Part shown: positions 25,418 through 35,605 of the stretch, piece after piece | How the letters are laid out: each line of letters opens with the position of its first letter | Position numbering within the stretch: position 1 is the first letter of the stretch | Source of the DNA: Phycisphaerae bacterium | GTDB lineage: Bacteria; Planctomycetota; Phycisphaerae; Sedimentisphaerales; Anaerobacaceae | NCBI GenBank assembly: GCA_021736645.1 | Contig: JAIPFM010000098.1 | Span: 1-64,000 of the forward strand | Length of the DNA stretch: 64,000 bases | Direction: 5' to 3' | Notes under the pieces: model-generated | Database searches by the model: none | Told to the model about the DNA's origin: nothing | What the model saw: only the letters and a program-made list of their open reading frames with translations | Program-made: the position numbers and the translations under genes

Positions 25418-27970
25418 ATGTCGAACCTATTGGTGCTTTCATTGGTTCTTTGTACGTCTTCACTTGAGGGGGCATTGGCACCGTGGGCATCCAACACCGA
25501 TCCTACGGATGTCTCGAAAAGCCATGTCCAGGACATCACGACCTCACCTTTGACCTACAGCATTGTGCAGAGCGGTACCATGGACGGGAAGATGTGCACC
25601 TCGCTGCCCGGTGTGTGGGAACCGTACGAGCAGACCTGGGAATCCAACCGTTCGATACGCATGGAGAATGTGGGGACGTCAAACATCATCAATCCGTGGC
25701 TGACCACAGGCCCCATCGACTTCTTCTCCCAGCAGACCATCGCTGACTCGGTGACAAAGGGACTTTCGACCGACAGGGAAAAGGCCCTGGCGCTCTTCTA
25801 CTTCTACATCACCCATCGCTTTCACAAGGGCAATGGGGACAACGGAGCGCAGGGCGACGTGTCACAGGCCATCAATGTATTCGGATTCAACACCTGCGGC
25901 AACAGTACGCTGTGCCTGTCGGATCTGCTTGACAAGGTCGGCATGCGTGATTGCCTGTTCAGCCATTGCCCCGGCCATGTGGTGCCGCAGGTCTTCTTCG
26001 ACGGCAGGTACAACACACTGGACGGGGACATGGCCACGTTCATGCTCATGCGGGACAACCACACACTTGCCAATGAGCTGGATCTGGTGCGCGACCACGA
26101 CCTGATCAAGCGCGTGCATCAGTATGGCATCATGAGTCCCATGAGCTCTCTCAGGAACAATGAGGATTACGCGCAGTATTACACGTGGGAGGGTGACACG
26201 ACCGTGCAGCTCGACGGCTGGGCCTGGTGGACGATGGGCATGGTCCTGCGTGCGCACGAAGCCATTGAATGGAGATGGGGACATGCAACGCCGGTGAAAT
26301 ATCACGGCGACATGGCGGGATATCCCCCGACAGTCCCGGATACGATCTACAACGGTCTCTGGGAATACACACCGGATTTTCATAACGATTCGCAGTGGCG
26401 GGCCGGGGCCACGGTGACGAACATCACCAACACCGACGGTGTGCTCACGGCTGCGGAGGGCGGCACGGGCACCATTGTCTGGCCGATGAAAGTGCCTTAT
26501 CAATTCATCGGAGGCACCTTGACAGCCACGGGCGACGGGTATGCTTTTGAGATCGGTTTCCTGGACCCGAAAGACTGGAAGAAGACCGTGTACACAGCGC
26601 TGGTGACACTGGACGAGTTTGACGGCAGGTTCAAAGGCCGTACAGCCGACGCGCGCGAGTACTGGCTCCGGTGCACCTTGACAGGCAACGCATGTTTAAA
26701 GGCACTCACCATCAAGAACGACATCCAGATGGCGCCTCTGGCCATGCCGTCCATGACCGTGGGAAACAATCGCTTTACGTACCTGGAACACACGGACGAC
26801 AAGACCGGCGCAAATGCAGCCAGGCATTTGAGGATCACGCATACCTGGGTCGAAAGATCCAAGACACGCCCTCCGGACGCGTCCGCCTCTCCCCTCTATC
26901 CGGTCCACGGCGGCCAGAGCGACGGTACGGACGTGACGTTCCAGTGGACTGCGGCCACAGACCCTGACGGCGATGCCATCACGGATTATCACTTCCAGTT
27001 GTCGGACCGGCCTGACATGAGATGGCCCCTGTCTCTCAATTTCGACAAATACGTTTCCAAAACGCCGGACAAGGGCGTGACGCGCTACACGCTTGCGCGT
27101 CCCGGCCTTTTGACGCACGGTACGACCTATTACTGGCACGTGAAAGCGAAGGATTCAAATGGCGTCTGGGGGCCGTGGAGTGATACCTGGCGTTTTACCG
27201 CGCAAGGGCCCGCCTACCCTGTAGACGTGGCGATGACACATGACGTACATACCGGCACTGGCACATTGACCTGGAGCGCCAATCCCGTGGGCAGGACGCC
27301 TGTCAAGTACAGGGTGTACGGCAGCGATGAACAGGGTTTCACGGTGCATGACGCCCCATACGATGTCAAACTCGGCGACACCACGGAACTGGCCAATCCG
27401 TTTCCCGCCAACTTCGTGGCTGAAGTGACAGAGACATCCCTCACCGTGATCGGTGCGGGTAATGCGCTGCCCAATGCCAACAAGGCCTATTACCGTGTGG
27501 TGGCGGTGGACAGCGGTGACCACCGAAGCGGAGACTCGGAGTATGTGGAGGCCTTGAGGCCGTTCATCTACAGCACGCCGGTCACGCATGCGCCCGAAGG
27601 CCAGGCATATCGTTATCAGGTGAAGGCCATTCGGTCCATCGGTGACCTCGGGAGGCGGGACAATGCCAGGCCCAAGGCCGGTGCCCGATTCTGGAAGATC
27701 GAACCGCTGACGTTCTCACTGACGCAAAAACCGGACTGGATGAGTATCGACGCAGACACAGGACTGATCACCGGCATGTCGGACGGCACCGGGGGATCGG
27801 TGACTGTGAGCGTGACGCTTGCCAGGGAACACCGCCTGGTGCACGATGAGAATAATATAGTCTGGGGCAATGAATATGAGAAAAGCCGAACCTATGAAAT
27901 CGTCGGCCCGACGACACAGCAGTTTGCTGTAAACGCCGCCCGTGACACGACACTGCCGACAAACAGATGA
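25418..27970 (+). CDS. Secreted transglutaminase-like protein with FN3-like and cadherin/Ig-like domains
   Basis: ATG 25418 follows AAAGGA; the product has 850 residues and a signal peptide 'SNLLVLSLVLCTSSLEGALA'. An upstream ATG at 25397 is also in frame. Residues about 95-250 resemble transglutaminase-like cysteine enzymes: 'STDREKALALFYFYITHRFH', then C-G-N-S, 'GHVVPQVFFDGRYNTLDGD' giving the Cys-His-Asp order. A beta-sandwich follows, then a FN3-like domain ('GTTYYWHVKAKDSNGVWGPW'). A putative-Ig/cadherin-like C-terminal domain contains 'KPDWMSIDADTGLITG'. It is the first gene of a three-gene operon with a lyase (16-base gap) and a propeller glycosidase. Its catalytic role beside polysaccharide enzymes is unknown; amide or peptide processing is inference only. 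Confidence 0.78.
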   Translation: MSNLLVLSLVLCTSSLEGALAPWASNTDPTDVSKSHVQDITTSPLTYSIVQSGTMDGKMCTSLPGVWEPYEQTWESNRSIRMENVGTSNIINPWLTTGPIDFFSQQTIADSVTKGLSTDREKALALFYFYITHRFHKGNGDNGAQGDVSQAINVFGFNTCGNSTLCLSDLLDKVGMRDCLFSHCPGHVVPQVFFDGRYNTLDGDMATFMLMRDNHTLANELDLVRDHDLIKRVHQYGIMSPMSSLRNNEDYAQYYTWEGDTTVQLDGWAWWTMGMVLRAHEAIEWRWGHATPVKYHGDMAGYPPTVPDTIYNGLWEYTPDFHNDSQWRAGATVTNITNTDGVLTAAEGGTGTIVWPMKVPYQFIGGTLTATGDGYAFEIGFLDPKDWKKTVYTALVTLDEFDGRFKGRTADAREYWLRCTLTGNACLKALTIKNDIQMAPLAMPSMTVGNNRFTYLEHTDDKTGANAARHLRITHTWVERSKTRPPDASASPLYPVHGGQSDGTDVTFQWTAATDPDGDAITDYHFQLSDRPDMRWPLSLNFDKYVSKTPDKGVTRYTLARPGLLTHGTTYYWHVKAKDSNGVWGPWSDTWRFTAQGPAYPVDVAMTHDVHTGTGTLTWSANPVGRTPVKYRVYGSDEQGFTVHDAPYDVKLGDTTELANPFPANFVAEVTETSLTVIGAGNALPNANKAYYRVVAVDSGDHRSGDSEYVEALRPFIYSTPVTHAPEGQAYRYQVKAIRSIGDLGRRDNARPKAGARFWKIEPLTFSLTQKPDWMSIDADTGLITGMSDGTGGSVTVSVTLAREHRLVHDENNIVWGNEYEKSRTYEIVGPTTQQFAVNAARDTTLPTNR

Positions 27971-27985
27971 CAGGAGAACTGGCGA

Positions 27986-30466
27986 ATGGCACCACGCGAT
28001 CGAACCACGAAGATGCTCGTTTTTGCTGTAGCGATGCTCAACCTCACGACACTGGCCGCCGAATCCATCACCTGGCAGTTTTCCGACGACTGCGCAGGGT
28101 GGAAGGCACGCGCGAAAAGCATCGTGCTCACGCGTGTGGACGCAACGCGTGAAGGCAGTCAGGGCAGCCTACGCATCCAGGGGCGCATTGAGGAAGGGTA
28201 CAACTATGCCCTGTCCGAACGGCGTCCCATGTCGCCCGGCCAGCTGTACCGGCTCTCCGTGTGGGTGCGTGTGGACAGCGTCGCCCCCGGCACACCCATG
28301 CCGTATCTCAAGTGCGAGTTCGTGGCTGCGGACAGCCGCCGCAATCCGGGCCAGGTACACACAGATACTTACAGCGCGGCGCGGCTCGGTGACTGGCAGC
28401 AGTTGTCCGGAGAATTCCGGGCGCCTGAAGGCACCACGCAGTTCTGGCTCGCCCTGGAAAAGGGCACCCCCAGTTCCGCGGAGATCGATGCGTATCTCGA
28501 TACCATCCGGGTGGAGTCGATCCCGCATCTGAGCCTGTTCGACACCTGTCGGCTTGACCCCATGCCGCCTTTGCTGGAGAAGGTTCGCGGTGTTCATCCC
28601 AGACTCTATCTCGATGCCGCGCGAGTGGCAGAACTACGTCAGGCCATCCAAACCACACATGCCCCGATGTGGCAGGAACTCCGCGTACTAGCCGACCGTG
28701 CCGTGAGACGCGGCGCGCCGGCCTATCGCGAACGAGACAACACCAGCGGTGATGAACAGCTCTGGCAGCGTGACGTGGGCAACACACTGCCCGTGCTGGC
28801 CATGGCCTGGGTGCTCAGCGGGGACACACAGTATCTCGACGCGGCCCGCCAGTGGGCGCTCGCCTCGTGCGCGTACCCGACGTGGGGCCTCGGTTCTATT
28901 GACGGCATGGATCTGGCTGCGGGACATCAGTTGTTCGGCCTGGGCCTCGTGTACGACTGGTGCTATGCGGATCTCGGCAATGCTGCACGCCGTACCATTC
29001 GCGACACGCTCGTTCGGCGCACCTCCGCCATGTTCGAGGCCGCGGCCACGGGCAAGGCCTGGTGGCGGCAGTCGTATATGCAGAATCATCTCTGGGTGAA
29101 CGTCGCCGGCATGGCGGTGGCGGGCCTGGCGCTGTTCGACGAAGTGGACGACGCAGTCATGTGGGTGGGCCTGCCGCTGGGCAAGTTTCAGCGCACCATG
29201 GCGGCGCTCGGCTCGGACGGCGCGAGTCACGAAGGCGTGGGCTACTGGGAGTATGGCGTCGAATACATGCTCAAGTTTATGGACCTCGCTCGCGCCCTGC
29301 TTGGCGTCAACCTCTACGACCACGATTGGTGGCGAAACACGGCATCCTACGCCCAATACCTGGCCCTGCCGCGTAGTGCGTGGACGCGAAGAAATTGCAT
29401 CGTGGATATCGCCGACTGCCCGCGCGCACACTGGTACGGGCCGGACACTCTATTGCGTGGATTGGCCCGCGAGTTTCACGACGGGCACGCACAGTGGCTG
29501 GCACAGCAGATCGACGAGGCGGACGTTGCCTCGCAGGGCGCGTCGTGGCTGAATCTCGTGTGGTTCGATCCCACGATCCCGGCCGCACCACCGCTGTCAC
29601 TGCCGACCCTGCACTACTTTGACGATATGGACATCGTGTCGGCCCGTTCGGACTGGACAGGCAGCGAATCCCTCGTGGTTTTCAAATGTGGACCCTTCAT
29701 TGGGCACGAGGCAGTCCAGGCATTCGACTACGATCCCGGCGGTGGACATGTGCATCCGGATGCTGGCCACTTTGTGCTTTTCGGTGCAGGGGAATGGTTG
29801 ATACGGGACGACGGATATTGCGCCAAGTGGACCGGCCAGCATAATACCCTGCTCGTAGACAGTCGCGGGCAGCTTGGCGAGGGCAAACAGTGGTTTCAAG
29901 GCGCCCCATCGCTCGCTGTAAAGGCCCGACCTGAAATACTGCGCGTTGCGTCCAGTCCGACTCTGGACCAGATGAGCGGCGACGCCACGCAAGCCTATGC
30001 GCGTGACCTGGGTCTGCGACGTTATGTGCGGCACCTGCTTTACTTGAAACCTGACGCGCTGTTGGTGTGTGATGAAGTGACAACGGACCAGCCGCGTTCG
30101 CTGGAATTGCGTTTCCATCCCGAGAGTCGGCAAGCGGCTCGCAACGGAAATGCCTTTGTGCTCCGCGGCGACAAATCCATTCTACGGCTGGAACCCCTGT
30201 TGACGGCGGCGGATGTCAAGGTGTTGGCTGAAGAAGTGGCCATCGAAGGTCGGCAGGGCGAGCCGGACCAGACCCTGTTCACGGTGCGCCTGAACCGGCA
30301 CGCCGCCAACTGGCGCAATGTCGTGGCCCTGTCCTGGTCAGACGCCGGATCGTCCGCACCCCGCGTGACAGCCAAGGCTGCGGGCGATGTCTGGACGTTC
30401 TCAATGAATGAACGCGTCGTGACATTCGACTGGACGACCGGCATGGCACAACCGACCCATCAATGA
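27986..30466 (+). CDS. Heparinase II/III-like polysaccharide lyase with N-terminal CBM-like domain
   Basis: An 826-residue exported protein; AGGAGA precedes ATG 27986. Residues 27-178 are a galactose-binding-like CBM ('GQLYRLSVWVRVDSV', 'GDWQQLSGEFRAPEGTTQFW'). Residues about 200-500 are an alpha-toroid of the DUF4962/heparinase II/III N-terminal type, with 'YMQNHLWVNVAG' (Asn367-His368) and 'SHEGVGYWEYGVEYM' (candidate catalytic Tyr). The C-terminal beta-sheet domain has 'GGGHVHPDAGHFVLFG' (His588, His590, His595), which matches the metal/active-site His cluster of PL12/15/17-like enzymes. These enzymes cleave uronic-acid polysaccharides such as alginate, heparinoids or oligo-uronates by beta-elimination; the exact substrate is not readable. 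Second gene of the operon. Confidence 0.82.
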   Translation: MAPRDRTTKMLVFAVAMLNLTTLAAESITWQFSDDCAGWKARAKSIVLTRVDATREGSQGSLRIQGRIEEGYNYALSERRPMSPGQLYRLSVWVRVDSVAPGTPMPYLKCEFVAADSRRNPGQVHTDTYSAARLGDWQQLSGEFRAPEGTTQFWLALEKGTPSSAEIDAYLDTIRVESIPHLSLFDTCRLDPMPPLLEKVRGVHPRLYLDAARVAELRQAIQTTHAPMWQELRVLADRAVRRGAPAYRERDNTSGDEQLWQRDVGNTLPVLAMAWVLSGDTQYLDAARQWALASCAYPTWGLGSIDGMDLAAGHQLFGLGLVYDWCYADLGNAARRTIRDTLVRRTSAMFEAAATGKAWWRQSYMQNHLWVNVAGMAVAGLALFDEVDDAVMWVGLPLGKFQRTMAALGSDGASHEGVGYWEYGVEYMLKFMDLARALLGVNLYDHDWWRNTASYAQYLALPRSAWTRRNCIVDIADCPRAHWYGPDTLLRGLAREFHDGHAQWLAQQIDEADVASQGASWLNLVWFDPTIPAAPPLSLPTLHYFDDMDIVSARSDWTGSESLVVFKCGPFIGHEAVQAFDYDPGGGHVHPDAGHFVLFGAGEWLIRDDGYCAKWTGQHNTLLVDSRGQLGEGKQWFQGAPSLAVKARPEILRVASSPTLDQMSGDATQAYARDLGLRRYVRHLLYLKPDALLVCDEVTTDQPRSLELRFHPESRQAARNGNAFVLRGDKSILRLEPLLTAADVKVLAEEVAIEGRQGEPDQTLFTVRLNRHAANWRNVVALSWSDAGSSAPRVTAKAAGDVWTFSMNERVVTFDWTTGMAQPTHQ

Positions 30467-30485
30467 CATTGAAAGGAAACGTGAC

Positions 30486-31475
30486 ATGGACTGCAAACAA
30501 AGGATCTTTACACTCGCCTTGCTGATCTCGACCTCGGTTTACACAGCAGGCGTGATCGCACAGTCGCAGAAAACAGCCGAGACCTCGGCAGGCTGGGAGA
30601 AATTCGAGCACAATCCCGTGCTCGGCGGGGACCTGGGCACCTGCTTTGATGTGGCCCTGTTGAAAGAGAAGGCGTCTTACAGGATGTGGTTCTCGTGGCG
30701 TCCGAAGAAGTCCGTCGCACTGGTCGAAAGTATCGATGGCATTAACTGGACCAAGCCTCGAATCGTGCTGGGCCCCAATTCACGCTCCGGATGGGAGGAT
30801 GATATCAACAGACCCACTGTGATCCGGCAAAACGGCCAATACCACATGTGGTACACGGGCCAGGCCAGGGGCCGGTCCTGGATCGGATACGCCGCAAGTC
30901 CCGACGGTGTGACGTGGAAAAGGGCCTCAGACAAGCCGGTTCTGTCGTCCGAAGCGTCGTGGGAAGATGTGGCGGTGATGTGTCCCCATGTCCTTTGGGA
31001 TCCCAAGGAGAGCGTCTTTCGGATGTGGTACTCGGCAGGTCAGCAGTATGAACCCAACGCCATTGGCTACGCCACAAGCCCTGACGGTCTGGACTGGAAG
31101 AAACTCCCTGCCAATCCCATTTTCACGGCCAGGGCCGACAGCGCCTGGGAGCAGCACAAGGTCACGGCCTGCCAGATCATCCCCGGCGAGGACTTCCACC
31201 TGATGTTCTACATCGGTTTTCGTGACGAGCATCACGCCCAGATAGGCCTGGCACGTTCAAGAGACGGCATCTCGGACTGGCAGCGCCATCCAGCCAATCC
31301 CATCATCTTTCCCGGAGGCGACACGTGGGACGGCGATGCCTGCTATAAGCCCTTTGCCATCTACGATCAGAAAAGCGACCGCTGGCTCCTCTGGTACAAC
31401 GGCCGCAAGGGCCCCGCCGAGCAGGTGGGACTGGCCATACACAAGGGCCTTGATCTTGACTTCTCGCCACAGTAG
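30486..31475 (+). CDS. Secreted five-bladed beta-propeller glycosidase-like protein (GH43/GH32 clan style)
   Basis: A 329-residue exported protein starting 19 bases after the lyase stop, with AAAGGA before the ATG. The signal peptide covers about residues 1-25. The body repeats the 'F-R-M-W-Y-S' and 'G-Y-A-x-S-P-D-G-x-x-W' blade motifs four or five times ('YHMWYTGQ', 'GYAASPDGVTWKR', 'FRMWYSAG', 'GYATSPDGLDWKK'). These are typical of GH32/GH43/GH130-type five-bladed propellers. Candidate acidic residues lie in 'FDVAL' near the start and 'EDVAVMCP' in the middle. The family normally hydrolyses or phosphorolyses beta-linked sugars. As last gene of the operon it probably trims oligosaccharides released by the lyase. 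Confidence 0.78.
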   Translation: MDCKQRIFTLALLISTSVYTAGVIAQSQKTAETSAGWEKFEHNPVLGGDLGTCFDVALLKEKASYRMWFSWRPKKSVALVESIDGINWTKPRIVLGPNSRSGWEDDINRPTVIRQNGQYHMWYTGQARGRSWIGYAASPDGVTWKRASDKPVLSSEASWEDVAVMCPHVLWDPKESVFRMWYSAGQQYEPNAIGYATSPDGLDWKKLPANPIFTARADSAWEQHKVTACQIIPGEDFHLMFYIGFRDEHHAQIGLARSRDGISDWQRHPANPIIFPGGDTWDGDACYKPFAIYDQKSDRWLLWYNGRKGPAEQVGLAIHKGLDLDFSPQ

Positions 31476-31543
31476 CGGCATGAATTCGGATCACCTTTTA
31501 GAGGTTACGGCCATCCATTCTGCCTGGACACGTAAAAGATCGC

Positions 31544-33403
31544 CTAAAACTGCTGCTTCAAGACACCGACTTCAATATGGCTGGGATGCCGTTTGGATCG
31601 ATACACGTGATTGGTGACCGTGATAAAGTCTTTTTGATTCGCTTCAAAAATATTCGGCACGTAGGTCTGCGGATTGCGATCGATAAACGGGAACCAGGTG
31701 CTTTGGACGTGAATCATGATCCGATGTCCCCGTTTGAATGTGTGCAGAACGTCCCACAATTTAAACGATATCCCGGCCACCTCATTGGGTGTGAAGGGCT
31801 TGGGCTCCGTGTAGCTCTCCCGGAAACGTCCCCGGAACACTTCTGCTCGCACCAGGGTTTGCTGAGCTGCTTTTTCACCAAAATCATCGGGGTACACATC
31901 AATCAACTTCACCACCCAATCGGAATCCGTTCCTGTCGTGGAAACGAAGAGATTCGCCTGAATGACCCCGGCCAATGTCACGTCCTGGTCAAGTATGTCA
32001 GTTTGAAACACCAAGACATCCGGTCTCCGGGCAGCGAATCGCTGATCTTCTGCATAAAACGTGTTGTTGATCCACTTAGAATTATCTCGGGTATGCGGGA
32101 CCGGTTTGTTTGGATCGCTGATATAGGCATCATACCCGTCATCCTCCTCCGGAGGGGCATCGAATTGTAGTTTGTTGCCTTTATGGAAATAGAGCTTTGT
32201 CTTTTCTGCAGAGGCCGGCGGCCATTGGTCAAACTGTCGCCAGCGGTTGGCTCCGGTTTCAAATATCAAGGCTTCGGGCAGGTTCAATGCACTGTCGTCG
32301 TCCTTTAAAAAGTGTTTGAAGAAATGGAAGTCAACATGCGCCTGATAATACTCCGAGACCGGGAATCCAAAATCTGTATCGCCCAACTCGCTGCCCTTTC
32401 CACGAAGCCAACCGCCATGATACCAGGGCCCCATGACCAGCATATTGAAAGTGTCAGGATTCTGCTTCTCGATCGTGTGGTAGGTATTCAAGGGTCCGAA
32501 CAAATCTTCCCGATCGTACCAGCCGCCCACCACCATGACGGCTGCCTTGATATTCTTCAGGTGAGGCAGGATGTTGCGTTTTTGCCAGAAGTCGTCATAA
32601 TTGGGGTGGCGCGTAATATGGTTCCAGAATTCGGACTTCTCTTTGAAATACAACTCGTTCACATTTTTCAAGGGCCCCACGTCCAGGAAGAATTTATAGG
32701 CGTCCGTGGTTTTGATGTCATAGATGGGATCGGGCCATTCATCAGTCGGCCCCTCACGTTTTTGCTGGACGTTGTTCAGGAATCCAAACAGATGGGGCAG
32801 TAGAAAGGCCCCGTGATGGTAAACGTCATCCCAATAAAAATCAGACACCGGCGCCTGAGGAGAGACCGCTTTTAAAGCAGGGTGAGAATCGATCGATCCG
32901 GCGGACGCGTAAAAGCCAGGATAGGAGATTCCCCACTGACCCACCTTGCTGTTGTGCCCGGGGAGGTATTTCAAGAGCCACTCGATCGTATCATAGGTGT
33001 CCGTACTTTCATCCGTATCCGTATTGCCTTGCTTGTCCGGAATGTGCGGCGTCATATGAACGAATTGGCCTTCAGACATGAAGCGGCCGCGCACATCCTG
33101 GTACACAAAGATAAATCCTTCCTTTTCGAATGCTTCATGGGGGCCGATCTGGCCTTTGTATTGATCGGCCCCGTAAGGACTGACACTGTAGGGCGTGCGC
33201 AACAGCAGGATCGGGTATGTTTTCGACATGTCGTTCGGCATGTAAACGGCGGTGAAGAGTTTCACTCCGTCACGCATGGGGATTTGTTTCTCGTATTTCG
33301 TGTAATGCTCGCGGATGTAGTCTGCTCGCTCATCGGCTTGAATGAAACCCACCTGAAGCACGAAGCAGGCGTACAAGAAAAAGAGAGCCACGCGACCTTT
33401 CAT
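31544..33403 (-). CDS. CocE/NonD-type S15 family hydrolase (X-Pro dipeptidyl-peptidase-like)
   Basis: ATG 33403 has GGAGG eight bases upstream; the product has 619 residues with signal peptide 'VALFFLYACFVLQVGFIQA'. The alpha/beta hydrolase domain starts 'MRDGVKLFTAVYMP' and contains 'GQWGISYPGFYASAG', where Ser160 is the nucleophile. Later, 'HMDFHFFKHFL'-like and 'PEALIFETGANRWRQFDQWP' segments lead into the C-terminal jelly roll ('GHRIMIHVQSTWFPFIDRNP', 'QTYVPNIFEANQKDF'). This is the layout of cocaine esterase, glutaryl-7-ACA acylase and alpha-amino-acid ester hydrolases. It is probably periplasmic or secreted and acts on esters or amides; the substrate is unknown. It converges on the propeller gene at 31475. 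Confidence 0.85.
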   Translation of the reverse strand: MKGRVALFFLYACFVLQVGFIQADERADYIREHYTKYEKQIPMRDGVKLFTAVYMPNDMSKTYPILLLRTPYSVSPYGADQYKGQIGPHEAFEKEGFIFVYQDVRGRFMSEGQFVHMTPHIPDKQGNTDTDESTDTYDTIEWLLKYLPGHNSKVGQWGISYPGFYASAGSIDSHPALKAVSPQAPVSDFYWDDVYHHGAFLLPHLFGFLNNVQQKREGPTDEWPDPIYDIKTTDAYKFFLDVGPLKNVNELYFKEKSEFWNHITRHPNYDDFWQKRNILPHLKNIKAAVMVVGGWYDREDLFGPLNTYHTIEKQNPDTFNMLVMGPWYHGGWLRGKGSELGDTDFGFPVSEYYQAHVDFHFFKHFLKDDDSALNLPEALIFETGANRWRQFDQWPPASAEKTKLYFHKGNKLQFDAPPEEDDGYDAYISDPNKPVPHTRDNSKWINNTFYAEDQRFAARRPDVLVFQTDILDQDVTLAGVIQANLFVSTTGTDSDWVVKLIDVYPDDFGEKAAQQTLVRAEVFRGRFRESYTEPKPFTPNEVAGISFKLWDVLHTFKRGHRIMIHVQSTWFPFIDRNPQTYVPNIFEANQKDFITVTNHVYRSKRHPSHIEVGVLKQQF

Positions 33404-34070
33404 GGCACAATCCTCCAAAAAGAACTTGATCTGTAGAAAATCTATTTTGTGTGTCCATTTCGGATTATAGCGTGCCGGTCGATCCGGTTCAACAGATATA
33501 AGACGATTTCGAATGGAACTCGGAGCCGCCTCCTCACAAGGAACCGCTTATGCCCGGTCTCAACAGTGCTTGACAAGACCATGATATCTCTTATGCTAAG
33601 AGCCGTGTTGCGTGTTGAAACCCGTTTTCGATCATTTCATTGCGTGATGAATGATGAAGCGTTGGCTGTCATATGGGTCCCATGAACCGTTCCTTGGAAC
33701 CGATACTGAACTTGAATGGAAGTCGCTTGGTCGTGGTTTTGAAGTCATGATCCCTGAAAAGATCCAAAGCAAACCACCTTGCAGGGAGGCCTGGACCCTC
33801 CGCATTTCCAGGAGTGTTGCCAACCGCTAGAGTGGAAAGACTCACTGCAAAACGGCCATTTCGCCGAAAAGAATCTTGCCGACATGATCATGCGATGTCG
33901 TGTGTGATATTCGGATGAGATCTGACTGGCCCAATGACTCCGGTGGTTTGATTTCCACGGGGCAGGGGCCGGCCGAAAACATGAGTGTTGAACGCGCCAT
34001 GTCAAAGTTACAGCATGTGCGCCGTCGAGTTGGTTAGCCGAGTGTTAGACCAAGTGATAGGAGGTCAGTC
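33404..34070. other. Intergenic region, possibly holding unrecognisable gene remnants
   Basis: About 665 bases separate divergent genes. Short protein-like stretches occur (for example a 40-codon open piece around 33785-33909), but none has a start, a ribosome-binding site or a recognisable family. A small palindrome, gttccttggaac, lies near 33687. AGGAGG at the right edge serves the gene at 34071. I see no repeat element or RNA. Confidence 0.35.
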
Positions 34071-35456
34071 GTGCTTTACACATCCACAACAAAGTCTCAT
34101 TGTCCTATTGGAATGATCCCGGCCTGTCTCGTTCTTGTGATAGGTCTGTTGTCGCCGGGGCTCAAGGCCGAACAACACTGGCCTTCGTTTCGCGGTCTGT
34201 CGGCATCCGGTGTGGCAGAGGGCTATTCGACGCCCACGCAATGGGATTTGAAAAGCGGTGAGAACATTCAATGGAAGACGCCCATTCCGGGACTGGCTCA
34301 CTCCAGTCCTGTGGTATGGGGAGATCTGGTCTTTGTCACGACCGCTGTCAAGGGGGAAGGAGAATCGGTGCTGAAGGTCGGCTTGTACGGGGACATCGAA
34401 TCGGAAAAAGAAGACACCATTTTCGATTGGTACCTTTACTGTATAGACAAGAAGACCGGCCACATTGTGTGGACTCGACAGTGTCACAGCGGCAGGCCCA
34501 AGATAAAGCGGCACGCCAAGTCCACCCATGCCAATGCAACCGCGTGCACGGACGGCAAAGTCGTGGTCGCGTTCTTCGGGGCCGAGGGATTGTACTGCTA
34601 TGACATCCAGGGCGATCTGATCTGGCAGAAGGATCTCGGTATCCTTGACTGGGGTTTCTTTCGCCAGCCGGCCGCACAATGGGGAGGGGGCAGCTCTCCT
34701 GTTATCCACAAGGACAGGGTGATTCTCCAGTGTGACGTCCAGAAGGATTCATTTATTGCGGCGTATGCCTTGAAGGACGGCACCACACTGTGGAAAACGC
34801 CCAGGGATGAAATTCCCACCTGGGGCACGCCGACCGTGTATACAGGCGGGGCGCATGCACAAGTACTCGTCAACGGATTCAGGCATATCGGAGGGTATGA
34901 CATCGAGACTGGCAGGGAAATATGGAGGATGGCGGGCGGTGGTGACATCCCGGTTCCGACACCAATCGTCGCCGGCGATTTGATCTACATCACCAACGCA
35001 CACGGTCGCCTGTCTCCCATTTATGCCGTGAAACTGTCTGCGACTGGAGATATTTCACTCCAAGACAATGAATCCAGCAATGACTATGTCGCCTGGAGCC
35101 ATCCCAAAGGTGGAAACTACATGACCACCCCCCTCGTGTGGGCAGAGTACCTGTACTGCTGCTCAAATGCCGGCAAGCTGAGCTGCTTTCACAGGACAAC
35201 CGGGGAGTTGGTGTATCAGGAGGGTCTTGGCGCTTCGTCTGTGGCGTCCTCAGCGTCTCCGGTTGCGGCCGATGGAAAACTCTATTTCTCCGGCGAGAAG
35301 GGTGACATCTACGTGGTGCAGGCGGGTCCCGAATTCAAAGTCATCGCAGTGAACAAGATGGCTGAAACCTGCATGGCGACGCCTGCAATCTCAGAAGGGA
35401 CCCTGTTCTTTCGCACCAGAAATTATCTCGTGGCCGTGGCAGAGGGCAAAGAGTGA
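34071..35456 (+). CDS. Secreted PQQ-like beta-propeller repeat protein
   Basis: The start is GTG 34071, fixed by AGGAGG six bases upstream; 461 residues. The signal peptide ends near 'SPGLKA'. It opens with the 'HWPSFRGLSASGVAEG' signature of planctomycete outer-membrane-assembly-like PQQ-repeat proteins. Successive blades follow: 'NIQWKTPIPGLAHSSPVVWG', 'LYCIDKKTGHIVWTRQCH', 'HANATACTDGKVVVAFFGAE', 'TTLWKTPRDEIPTWGTPTVY'. Seven- or eight-bladed propellers of this group rarely bind PQQ; they serve as scaffolds or binding proteins, like BamB. No catalytic role is visible. It is transcribed alone. A related protein is at 53351-54571. Confidence 0.85.
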   Translation: MLYTSTTKSHCPIGMIPACLVLVIGLLSPGLKAEQHWPSFRGLSASGVAEGYSTPTQWDLKSGENIQWKTPIPGLAHSSPVVWGDLVFVTTAVKGEGESVLKVGLYGDIESEKEDTIFDWYLYCIDKKTGHIVWTRQCHSGRPKIKRHAKSTHANATACTDGKVVVAFFGAEGLYCYDIQGDLIWQKDLGILDWGFFRQPAAQWGGGSSPVIHKDRVILQCDVQKDSFIAAYALKDGTTLWKTPRDEIPTWGTPTVYTGGAHAQVLVNGFRHIGGYDIETGREIWRMAGGGDIPVPTPIVAGDLIYITNAHGRLSPIYAVKLSATGDISLQDNESSNDYVAWSHPKGGNYMTTPLVWAEYLYCCSNAGKLSCFHRTTGELVYQEGLGASSVASSASPVAADGKLYFSGEKGDIYVVQAGPEFKVIAVNKMAETCMATPAISEGTLFFRTRNYLVAVAEGKE

Positions 35457-35605
35457 GGCCGTGCCGCAGTAGATATCCGATATTCTAACAGACCCCGGAA
35501 TGGCGAAACGGTTGTCCATTGGCCCCCGCAACCGGACGACAGCCACAAGGGCCGTTATCCCAGGCCTCCAATGTCTGAGTGATGTGGTCGTGTGGGGATG
35601 ACCCT

